Origin: Himantopus leucocephalus
Taxonomy: Eukaryota > Chordata > Aves > Charadriiformes > Recurvirostridae
Assembly: GCA_003993805.1 (NCBI GenBank)
Contig: RSEF01000005.1
Coordinates: 34,680,276-34,744,275 of the forward strand
Direction of reading: 5' to 3'
DNA: 64,000 nt
The position numbers and the translations under genes were made by a program. Below are positions 1 to 11,038 of this stretch, in pieces; position 1 is the first letter of the stretch, and every line of letters starts with the position of its first letter. The notes beneath the pieces are model-generated. The model did no database searches. It saw only the letters and a program-made list of their open reading frames with translations, and was not told the origin of the DNA.

Positions 1-1258
1 GTGGAATTCTGTTAATGAGTTGAATTATCCAAACCATGCTGCCTACCTCAGGTAACTGGAGCAAGTTGTAGAGTCTGTTCAGAGTTTGTTTTGTAGATGC
101 TGTACTGGATCTGCGTCTTGTTGGTCTTCACTGCGGAGGGGTGGATTGCCATTAGCATCTATAAGTTGGTCCACGTGGAGGCTATGTGGTCGAAAGCTCA
201 TGCAGAGCAAGGTAAAAAAAGCTTGTGTCTGTATTCAAGATCTTAGTTTGTCAAGGCTGGCTTTTGGCTGGCTTATGGTTTGTTAAAGATAGTATTTAAA
301 AAAAGAAATCCAAGAGTGAAATTCTGCCTTGTCTGAAGTCAGAGTATGATGCAAGTGGACTGAGCTGCATTATCTAAATCATGAATATTCTCTTGAATAG
401 AAACATACAATCTAATGTTCCTTTGACCTTCTTTTTCTTGATTTAGTAAGTGTTTTGTCTTCAGGAGGACCTTGATCTGGAACGTGATAATATAGGCCAG
501 TACTTCCCTTCATAAGACAAAGACTTTTTTTTCTTTTTTTTTTTTCATACTGAAGCCGTCATACATAATTGTATATGTTGATATCTTAAAATCCTAGTTT
601 TTAAATTTAAATCACTTTGTTTGACTACTAATTCTAGGTAAATGTGTAAGAAGTGTTTATAAATTTGCTGTGTCTTTCATGTTGTAGCTGTTGATATAAT
701 TGCTCTTGGTTGCAAAATAGTTACACTTACAATCACCAACACTTACAATATCCAATCTAGCATGGGAACAGAAAATTGTATGGTTACTTGACTGTTTTGT
801 AGCTGTTCACTGGCATCTTGTCATTACGGTGTAATGTCTTTTATTCAATCTGGAGTTGACTGTTTGTGCTAAATTTGGTTACCAAATTAAGTAATCAGTC
901 CTTGTTGGGGTAATTTTATAAATAAGTTTTCCTGAAAGAAGTGTCTGCAGGCAAGTTTGCTCTGTAATTATTTGAACATTTAAAACTTGGAAGTCCCAAA
1001 GGTGAAGCAGACATTTATGTGAAACTAAATCCCTGCACAAAGTACAATTTTAAATTTTTTTTTTCTTTTTGTTCAGCTGCAGACTGTTGTCTCCCTATCA
1101 AAGACTTCGTACCTTCTGTTCATGGCACGTAGGCCTCTTGTGCACTCAGTTGTCTTGTATAAAGAAACAAAAACTTACAGTTCTGTAGAAGAGTCCTTAG
1201 GTAACCTTTGCAATAGTGGATAAGTATTAATTTTGATGTTAGCATTCTAGGTTTTTTA

Positions 1259-1575
1259 ATAGGTATATCTAACTATATTAAATTTTACTAAGTGCATTGG
1301 TTTTAGCATGACTTATTTTTTTATTGGAAAAAATGAATCAGTTAATCTAAACTAAATAATTCAGAAAATTGTTGTGAAATAGTATGATATCTAAAAAGGT
1401 ATCTCAACTTGCTTNGTTTGATAGGTATATCTAACTATGTTAAATTTTACTAAGTGCATTGGTTTTAGCGTGACTTACTTTTTTATTGGAAAAAATGAAT
1501 CAGTTAATCTAAACTAAATAATTCAGAAAAAAATGTGAAATAGTATGATATCTAAAAAGATATCTCAACTTGCTT
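1259..1575. repeat. Direct duplication of about 155 bp joined at an N (1415)
   Basis: The copies are 1259-1414 and 1421-1575. Both begin ATAGGTATATCTAACTAT and end TATCTCAACTTGCTT, with a handful of base differences between them. The N lies exactly at the end of the first copy. It probably reflects two haplotypes or unmerged contig ends. Confidence 0.9.
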
Positions 1576-3339
1576 GTATTCTAGGAAAATAATTAATATA
1601 GGAGATGACACAAAAAAAATCATTCATTGATGAATGAATTCCTAAGACTAATCATTCACGTTGTAAATACAGCTAAACGGAGAATCAGTATATCGGGAAA
1701 ACCTGCATTTGTAGTGTGATGTATGGCTATAGTGGAAGTTTTTCCTGTTTTTCTGTTTCTGCTATTTAGAATTTAATTCTAGCCTTTTGAACTGCAGGAT
1801 TTCAATATACTTCTGTTTGGTATGAGACTTTGAGAATGGTATTTCTGTCTCTTTTGCTCTCTCTCCTTTTTCATTTGCAGTGGTGCGTGCATGTGCTCAT
1901 GTGCATACAAACGTACCCCTGCACCGTCTCCCTGAATCTTTGGTGCTTGCAGGTAGCAAGAGGACCATATGCTAATTAAATGTGTTTATTATGAGATTGC
2001 GATTAGATACTGAAAGCTGTGACTGAGAGCTGATGAATACCCCCCTACACTGAATTAATAGATTTTGCGTGTGTGTGTGCGTGCAGTATTTCAATAATTG
2101 CATTTGTAAAACTCTTAAAAGTCAGGCCATCAGTTATGCTTAAAGGTAGTGGTGTGTCTGTCTGTGCTCTATGCAGGGCATTCGTAAAAATGAATCTAAT
2201 TAGCTTTTAAAGTGGATTAATTACATAATATTATCTCCTTGTATAGATACTATTATTCAAAAGTAATTTGCTTTTGAAGTGAGTTAAGCTAAGCCCACTG
2301 AAGGCCACTGAAGTTCTTAAATGAGAGCGTTTACACAGGGATTTCATGTGAATCCACATTAAATCAATTTCCACCCATGTTTTTGGAACTCATTCGTCCT
2401 AAGGAATAAAGACATGAGATATACGTGCTTTGAGGTCTCTGAATGGAAGACAGGAAAGTCCCAGATGATGTGCAGTGATCTGCAAGACTATGCAGTTCAT
2501 AGCTACTCTGCAGAACCTTACCAAACAGCGGTTTTTCAATTTGAAGTAGAGTTATTATATCCCTATGTCTCAGGGATATTTCCATACTGTCTTTGATTAC
2601 TTGCAGCTGCCTCTGACAGACATATCAAAGCTTAGAAAAATCACATACTTTGTTTGAGATCAGTATAATCAGTGATCTTAGAAGGCTTCACAAATTATAT
2701 GGCAAAACTCATATTTAAGAATTTTCCACTCAAATAATTGCAGAAGCCTAGAAGTCCTGTTGCTGATGTATATGTTGTCAGTCACACAGCTGCAAATATG
2801 TTGTGTTTTAATTTGAAGTTTTGCAAATGACTGATAATCATTATTCAGACACAACTGACCTTAAGCTTTAATTTAAGCATGTGTAACAGTTTTCTGTTAC
2901 TCATGCTAGCTTCAAGGAGGATATTAATTGGAAAGACAATTTCATTTAGAGATAATCTATTTTATATCTTGGTTATAAAATGAACTCTATTGTGGCAAAG
3001 CTGTAAAGCAAATGTTAAAAATTAAACTTAGTTTAACCATTTTTCAGCTATTTTTTCTTCAGTTTCTTACACAGATCTTTTCTAAACAGTAAATTTTTAG
3101 GGATGCTCTGCATTTTTCTGAAGCGGAGCGTTCAAATTTTCTTGCAATACGTGTGAACAGGCATATATAGGCACAGGTCTAGCACTTTTTCTTTCTTTGA
3201 TATTATTTTGGCTGTTGTATGTAATGTTTCATTTAAGATAGACATTATTAAGGTGGTGAATAGTTCTGTGCCGTGATACGCTTAGCAGTAACCTTTACTC
3301 ATAATGTGATATTGTCTGTATGTCTTATTTTGTTCAGCT

Positions 3340-3730
3340 TTCTCTGGCACTGATGAAGCCTAAGGCTGCTGTTTCTTTGAGTTGCTGATAATTTTTTATC
3401 TGATTAACTGACACATTTAGTTGGAATCAGACACAGCCCTTAGGCTGGGCATGGATTTAATTTAAAAAGTATCAAAGGGTTGCACTGTGTGCTGTTTAAT
3501 CATCATGTTTATCAGGCAAAGAAAAATTACCGGAAGGACCATAGGGAGAGGGTTATCTTAAGGAGCAGTAACTTGGGAAATTGATAATAACTCCGAGGTA
3601 ATTTACAGCTAACTTTTACATTCATTAATATAACATTTCCCACTAATAATTACAGTGCATGTAATACTCTAATTAAATTGAAAACATTAGCACTAATTTT
3701 CTTTTTGCTGAACTCTGAGAGGGTCAGGTA
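3340..3730. promoter_or_regulatory. Possible conserved noncoding element
   Basis: A long stretch free of repeats and homopolymers, dense in homeodomain-type TAAT/ATTA cores (for example TTCATTAATATAAC, CACTAATAATTACAGTG, CTCTAATTAAATTG). It has the look of vertebrate conserved enhancers. This is an impression from composition alone; conservation was not tested. Confidence 0.25.
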
Positions 3731-4747
3731 AAGACATAAAAATGTGAAATTAAAGAAAACCTCTGTACCAATACCACTGCGATGAATATTTTACTTACTG
3801 GTAGAATACTTCTACCAGTACTACGCTACAATGCATACGTAGACGTTTCCTCAAATTACTGTCACTATCCTGCATTGAATTTCAGTCACTGAAATAAAAA
3901 AAAAAATTAAAAAAAAGCAAAATTGAAATCACGGTGTGCTAACATAAATTACTTTTACATTTCTGCTTATTTTACTTCAGCTGGGAACCAGTATGTCAGT
4001 ATTGTGCGTGGGTGTTACAGAGCCACCTTAACAACAGCATAACAGTAAGCATACTCATGGCATTGTTGTTTCGGACCTTTCACAAAACTGTTTTATTTTT
4101 TATACTATTTTCTGATAGAAAATACAGCTAAGTAATTTATGATACATGGAGAGCAGCAATTTTGAATTGTGTTATTCATTAAACTGTTTAAAAATATGTA
4201 TAACTAAAACTGTGAAGCTTTAAACATAAATTGCACATTTTAGTACAGTTACAGTTGCAAAGATCGATTTGCTGTTCTAATACAATTGTTCATGAAAATT
4301 ATTCTTCATTAATGTTACGAACAGAAATAAATGGTTATAACAAGACATGTAATAATGACATAATTTCACTTACAGTTACAACATAGATAATAATTATCTT
4401 ATGTACATAAATTGTATTATTTAGAAGCTTTTTGAAAGTTGATTTTTATACTTGGCTTTTAAAATGAGTAATTTTGGTAGTTTTGATGGCGAAAAATAAG
4501 TTTTAAAAAGTCATATGGAAAATAAAAAGTTGTTAGCATCTGTATACATCTGTGTTTAGTATCTGTTTTTATGTATGCATTACATACTTTGTGATGTAAT
4601 ACTTTGTGACAGTATACTGTACTGAGTATAAGTACTCTCTGTATTATCCAAATATTTCAGAGAAGTAATTTATTTTTACGTTAATCTATTGTACTAGCAA
4701 CGAACTAGTAAAATTGTGCATAGTTTAAATAATCTCTTAAGTTAATA

Positions 4748-4783
4748 GTTTTCTTTAATAATAATGTTTTCTTTAATAATAAT
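4748..4783. repeat. 18-bp perfect tandem repeat, two copies
   Basis: GTTTTCTTTAATAATAAT occurs twice head to tail, with no N nearby. Confidence 0.9.
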
Positions 4784-5826
4784 TATTTAAGAAAAACAAC
4801 ACAAGGAAAAAGCCACCCTTCCATATTAGCTTTCCTTGAACATTTTCCTGTTCTCTGTTACTTCTTATATGACACAGCACCTAACATCTTTCTTCCAGAA
4901 TTTTCACAAATTTGCTTCCTTGGCTTTTGAGTTCAGCGCAGATCATATTTAGTCTGCAGATGTCAGCCTGCTCTCTACCCTTGCTGAGGCAGCAGTTTTG
5001 TGAACATGCCTTTTGTGGTAGCAAACCTGGTCAGATTCTACATTAAAAGGTGAAGTGTAGTGGTACCTGAGACCTGGCACTGTTGATTCTGGGATTGATT
5101 CTCTGCTAACCATGATCAGCTCTGAATGAAAAAAAAATCCCGTCTTTTTGCAAAGTGTCCAATAACTCTTTCAATACCAAACAGTGAATCCAGTGAAGAA
5201 CTAGTTTTCAGTTAGGACCCTTTGCATGCTTCAAGTGCTGAGCTGAATACACTGTGCAGCAATGCTTTATGTAAATTTTGTACAGTTCAGGCATTTATGA
5301 AGGTTGTTAGACCATAGTTTTTTTCATTCCTTCTCATACTCCATCCTTCTTCCCTTCAAATCTTCTTATTTCTTGAATTTGTGCCACTCCAACCTTGGTT
5401 TTTTGAACCGTACAGAATAGGGGCATTGAATTTATTCCATTTCATGGTGTGTAAGTATATTAACTAGTTCTCCCATTTCAAAGCATTTATTAAGTATATT
5501 GATGTTTCTCCTTGTGGAAGCTGCTGTCTGGACAGTGATGGAAGTTTATATTTGCTCTTTACCATCAGAAGAACTAAATGAAAAGTGATGGTGGTGAATA
5601 GCTCCCTGTCAAAAGTCTTTAAAGGAGAATGCTAACCACCACTGAAAAATGACGCGATGTACTGCCATTTCAAAAGATGATTAAAACATATGTATTATCA
5701 AAGGAAATAAACTAGAATAAGTGCAGAACATCTTGTGTATGACTATTTAAATCAGATTTAATGTAGCTTGTAAGCAAGCAGCCAAATCAGTCTTCTGTTC
5801 TTATGTTACTAACTTCAAGATATATT

Positions 5827-5930
5827 GTATACATATGTACATATATACGCGTGTGTGTATATATAAACACATATTTATGTGTTTGTGTGTGTATATATGT
5901 ATATGCATTCATACACATACACATTCACCC
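5827..5930. repeat. TA/TG-rich microsatellite
   Basis: An imperfect mixture of TATA, TGTG and ACAC dinucleotide runs such as GCGTGTGTGTATATATAAAC. The repetitive open frame through it has no protein meaning. Confidence 0.85.
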
Positions 5931-6702
5931 TCTAAATGCGTTACAGGTATGTATAATTGAAAAAAACCCAATCAAACTCCAAAACAAAACCTATGAGTTA
6001 CTATACTTGATACTTAAATTTCAAGTTTGGACTGTTATTCCAACAGTTGTTTAATAGAACGTTCTGTGACCTTAAAGATTATAATGGCTTTTTTAATTCC
6101 TTTACCATAGTATGATTTTGAAATTTCTTATGATTCGGGACTAGAATTATTAAAATCCCAAATAAATAGGTCTGTGAAGCCGTTCATTTTAGTATAGAAG
6201 TAGTATTGTGTTTGTGTAAGGACAGGACACTTAAGTCTCTACTTCCAGGTACTTTTTTTTTTTATTTGAGGGAGTTTTCTTACTGATTATCTTTCATGAT
6301 ATATATATTTAGTGAGAGCTAGAAAAACTGAAAGAATTTTAAAAAAAATACCATGGTTATTGCTCTGTGATCTTGTTAAAAAAAGTATTGGACAAGTCAG
6401 TTGCCATCTTCCTAGGTGAACAGGAGATTCTGTGAATCTGTGTATTTGGAAAGCCATGAAAGGAAGTCCTACAGGTATTCATTTCACTGTATATTTGTTT
6501 ATTATGAGGATCACGTATTTTTTTTAAGTTTTTGATATAGTTACTGTTGTTGTATCTCTGATACAACCATTTATTTTGCATTCTTAGAGAAAGAAGAGTA
6601 TATATAATGGAAACCGTTGTGGTAACAATAGATTTGCAATGCACTATAATAAATATTATTATGATAACAGTAAACATATTATTTGTTTTGGTGAGGAAAG
6701 AG

Positions 6703-6992
6703 ATATGTATTTATGTAGCCATGGAGATTAATCTAATTGTGAGACNCGTGTATGTGTTATAAAACACGTTGCCCAGAGAAGTTGTGGATGCCCCATCATT
6801 GGAAGAGTTCAGGGCCAGGTTGGATGGGGCTTTGAGCAACCTGATCCAGAGGAAAGTATCCCTGCCCATGACGGAGCGGGAGAGGTTGGACTAGATATTC
6901 CAACTCAAACCATTCTATGATAAAAGAATAAGGAAAATTGTGTGTGATATATGTATTTATGTAGCCATGGAGATTAATCTAATTGTGAGACA
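6703..6992. repeat. Duplicated host segment (about 42 bp) around an N and a CR1 tail
   Basis: TATGTATTTATGTAGCCATG...AATTGTGAGAC occurs at about 6704-6745, immediately before the N at 6746, and again at about 6951-6992, after the CR1 tail at 6766-6920. Too long for a normal CR1 target duplication, and tied to an N, so a misassembly or a heterozygous insertion is more likely. Confidence 0.85.
6766..6920 (+). mobile_element. CR1 LINE 3' end fragment
   Basis: The sequence begins GTTGCCCAGAGAAGTTGTGG, runs through a GGCCAGGTTGGATGGGGCTTTGAGCAACCTG-like segment and ends AACCATTCTATGAT. This is the last part of CR1 ORF2 plus the 3' UTR. It lies 20 bp after an N, and the host sequence before the N is repeated just after the element (6952-6992), so its true insertion context is uncertain. 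Confidence 0.93.
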
Positions 6993-9900
6993 ACAGTTGT
7001 ATAGCGTCGTGTCTATTTGTATCAGATACTTCAAAAACATTACTTACTGAACTTAGTTGATGGGAGAGTTTGCCTCTGGTAACTTAGAACTGAACAATGG
7101 AAGTTGTTATTAAATGGTCTTTACTGTCTGATTTTCCAGAATATCTGAGCACACTTTTTTTTTTTTATCTAGAAATAGGTAGAAAAATACTCTGCAATGG
7201 AACATTGGATGAGAACTTTCCTCAAGTGTTTGGAAAACGTATGCTGAATATCATTTGCTAAATATCATTCTCTAGACAGCCACTATGGCTGAACACTTTT
7301 AGTTTATATATAACTTCTTTTTGACAGAAATAGGCAGGAAAAGCCCTGAATATTTCAAGTGATCCATTTAGAAAAAAAGAAATATCTCCTTTTGTATATA
7401 ATAATTGGTGGCAATACAGTTTTATGCTGGAAAAGTTGATAAACTTAACTGTTAAAAAAATATAGTAAGAATAAAAATTTAGAATAACTTAAAATTGTAT
7501 TATATTTGTTTTCCTTCACAGCATAATGATACTACACTCAATAGACAGATACATAAAAGTAAAACAATACTGTTAAGTAGTGACAATGTTGGGAATCTGT
7601 ACTTAATCAGTGAGCTCCAAGCTCTTCCACTTTTAAAAATGATTGCTGCTGCTAATACTCAATAAAAGCTTAAAACCTTGTGTGTTAAAACAGTATTTTT
7701 AAATTGATACTTTTGATGCCGGGTCCTTAAACAGAAGTAATTTCAAAGTGTGGTCACCTATGTTTATTATCTGGGAGACTATGAGATCTGATAATTTAAT
7801 TTCTCGGTAGAGACTATCATTTGCCAAAGGGTAAAATTCAGAGCTCTGAGATAGGAAATCCAGGGCCACTGGAGGCATTATTTGCATTGCTACATTCTGT
7901 TTCCAAAAGTTCAGCTATGTCTCAGTCTTTGAATTTGTGGCAGGGAAGAGTCCCTTTTTAAAAAAATAAATTTAAAACATAGTTTTAAATTATTAACAGA
8001 GCCATTTTTTTTCTTAAAAAAGATCTATGAATCAAAGATACTGTACAACTTATTCTTACAAGGACTTTAGAAAAATTAAATGTATCTTCTCTACAATTCT
8101 GCATGAGTAGTATGTGTGATAGACTATTTTCTACCAGTTCTTTCTGAAATACCTTGCTATTAGAATCATTAATGCATTTTTATGGCTGATCTTGTGGATG
8201 GACCCGCTGTCAGAAAGTGCTGTAATATTGAAGTTAAGTGATGTGATTTGATTCCTTTGGTTACTGTTATTCTTCAGATAGATGGTAGTACTAATTGCGG
8301 CTCTGATGGCAGTCTGAGAGTTGACATTTCCATGGATGAGAAAAGAGTGCTTATGTTTGCATTGCAATTAAGTGAAGATGGTAAGAAAATTCAAAATTAT
8401 TTTCTGGATGTTAACGGTTAAGGACTATGCTTTGCAATAATGTATATTCTGTATCTTCCAACTATAAAAAGAGAGAACTATCAAGTAAACATAGAGATGG
8501 ATGTCTATAAGATGAAATATGTAAAATACACATATAGTTAAAATTATTTACTCTGTGATCATAACAGATTTTTTTAGCTGGCAAAGTCCTGTAAATTGTA
8601 GCATGCAGAACTTAATAGCAAAATCTTACTGAAATCAAAAAGAATTATCACAGTCTTGCCATTAAGCATGTCTTGATGTCAACATGTTGTGATGGATTCA
8701 GCCAGAAAGGTCAACTTTACTGTTACTGTATGTGTATAAGGTCTTAAAAAATGTAGTGTTTGGTGGTTGGTATTCTATCAGTTAGTGGCTTTCTATTGCA
8801 CGTGTTTCTTCGTAAGAACAAACTGATTTGTGTCTTAATGGAATCTGAAAAAAGTAAAGGTTGGATTAGAGTTGACTCTGATTAGTAGAATGTAACAGTA
8901 ATGTATTCACCTGCTGCTAATTTAATGAAAGCAAAACAATTCTGGTAATCTCAGTAAGTAGAAAATCTGAATAATTCTTTGTTTTGACTTTTCCCGGATT
9001 TTGCTTGTTTTTATTGTGATCGTTGAACCTAGTGTGTTCCATGAAGTAATGAATACTTACTGTTTGAACAGATTTCTAGTGTAGCTGTAATGACAGTAGT
9101 AGATGCCCCATTGGTGTCTAGCTGCAGAAATCCCACGTATATCCCACAGTTCTTGATATATTAGACGTGGCATGTCTTTTGTATTGTTATGCTACCTTGC
9201 ATGAAGAAGTATTAATGAAAAAGCATTTGAACATTGTTTCTCTAACACTGGGAGGCTATTGAAGTGATTGTAAAAGTTCTTTGTGGGGTTTTTTTGTTTG
9301 CTTGTTTTGTTGTTGTTCCTTGGTTTGTAGGCTAAACCTGTTTTACTCTTCCCTTGCAATCAGTCATGAGTCCCCAGTCTGCTTTATGATCTCAAAAATG
9401 CAGATGCTTTTCTGCAGTGTTTTTCTCATCTTGTCTTCCCCTATTCCTTTCTGTCATTGGATACTTCTCTCTGTATAACGGCGTTCAGTTTTATTACCAT
9501 ATATTGTCCTAGTCTCTGATAGTCTGGATGTACTTGACAGGAGGAGTCCCAAGTTTCTTTGCAAAAGTGAGAAGCCTCAGCCTTTCTGATTCTGTGATTC
9601 CATTACAAATATATTATAGTGTGTTGAACAGCAAGGGATACAGGCTGCTTCATTCCTTCACGCAGAAACATGTATTAACATATATTAATTTTTATCAGTA
9701 ATATTACTTCTGGATATGTGAAAAGCATCAACCTGACTCCTGTATGATTTGACATAAAGTTTCATATTAAATGGTATGTCCATTAATGACATGTAGAAGT
9801 ACATAAATTGAACAGTGATATAATTTTCAGATTGTTACAGCTAGGAGTTTTGACAAATACAGTGACTCTTAAATCAGAAGTGTAGATGGGCATGAATAAC

Positions 9901-10964
9901 TTAGGAATTTGGTTGGGCAAATATGAGGTGAGAACTAATGTAAAGAAGAATAAGATAATAGATTGAGGAAAGAATATCCCAGACAGACGTAAACCAGGAT
10001 TTTTTCCCCTAATTATGAATAGACACCTTCCTTATCGTTTTATTGGTAAGAAACTGAAAATGAATTTTAAATTCAGTACCATGGCAGGCAAAGACTGATT
10101 TGGTTTTGAAATTAATATCTAGGTATCTAGTTGAAAATTTTATGGTAAAATCTTGCTGCAAACTTCACAGGATTGCTGTCTAACTGAGCAGGCCCAGAAG
10201 GTAAGTCATGCAGTGTAGTTATGATCAACGCTGGTTAAAAGAGGAAAACAGTTTTAACTGAAGTCTAGCTGGAGCAAATTTTAGGAAAAGAAAGCAAACT
10301 CAGAATGTTGATTGTGACTTGAGCAACTTAAAAATGCAAGGGCTCATAAAATAGTATAAGTATGTGCATTTTCAAATATTACATTCTCAGTGTGTTTACA
10401 CTGAATAAGGAACTGTGGCTTAGGTAATTGAAATGAAACAAAAAATATGTCTTGAAAAACCTGTTTTTTATAGCAGAATTTTTAAGAGATTACATTGAGT
10501 CTGGTGTTAGGATAAAAAGGGTAATCTCACACACCTTCTTGTGCTGCATATTGTGACAAATGTTAACAGTTTAATTAATCCTCATGATTCTATGTCGCTG
10601 ACGTTTATTTGTAGGTGGGATAGCTAACACCTCAGTTATAGTGAAGAGCTGAAAGTAATTTTCAGGATGTCGGGAAAACTTTAGGATAAGCTGTTAAATT
10701 TGGTACTTTTCAGTTATGCTGGTTGGTTTTTCTGTAGAACAGTACTTGACTCAAGTAGATTACTGTGTTAGAGGAATAACCACATAGTAGGTTAGCTGTG
10801 CTGCTCACTTCTATGCAAGATCTGCCTTCCAGCCCATTCAACTCTGTGTACGGGGCACAGGGAAAAAGATTTATGCTCGGTTGATTCTGCTAGTAGAGGT
10901 ACTGAATCTCTATTGCTTAGGCCAGCACATACTGCTATCATTAGCATTTCTTGTCTTTTTTCAG

Positions 10965-11038
10965 GACAAAGAGGGAGTGGAGGGTGTATCTGTGGGAGCC
11001 ATTCTTTCTGACTACCAGAGAGTTCGAGTTGAAGATGT
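10965..11038 (+). CDS. DPH6: DPH6 exon a (first in window)
   Basis: Twenty-four codons plus two bases. The peptide starts [14 protein letters not shown] and ends [10 protein letters not shown], matching the vertebrate DPH6 stretch that begins near residue 105 (position recalled, not computed). The acceptor is a pyrimidine-rich run ending TTTTTTCAG at 10964. The donor is GTAAGA at 11039. The exon starts in phase 0 and ends after two bases of a valine codon, which the first base of the next exon completes. A donor two bases upstream (GTGTAAG) would break the frame into the next exon, so the downstream GT was chosen. GAILSDYQR is the part of the ATP_bind_4 domain that follows the PP-loop region. 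Confidence 0.93.

Larger units (their letters stand above)
1..10964 (+). other. DPH6: DPH6 intron upstream of exon a (partial)
   Basis: At least 10.9 kb of AT-rich intron. I looked for the preceding DPH6 exon (expected to encode the TKCEGDEVEDLY block) and did not find it, so the exon lies before the window. The stretch contains an N-joined duplication (1259-1575), a possible conserved block (3340-3730), a short tandem repeat (4748-4783), a TA/TG-rich microsatellite (5827-5930) and a CR1 3' end (6766-6920) beside another N. No other gene is visible. Confidence 0.75.

Noticed and set aside
86..286. Possible upstream DPH6 exon at the window start
   Set aside because: The translation shows none of the expected DPH6 blocks (for example TKCEGDEVEDLY), and no splice-bounded match was found.
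5803..6054. Open frame rich in I, Y, V and C
   Set aside because: It is the translation of a TA/TG microsatellite.
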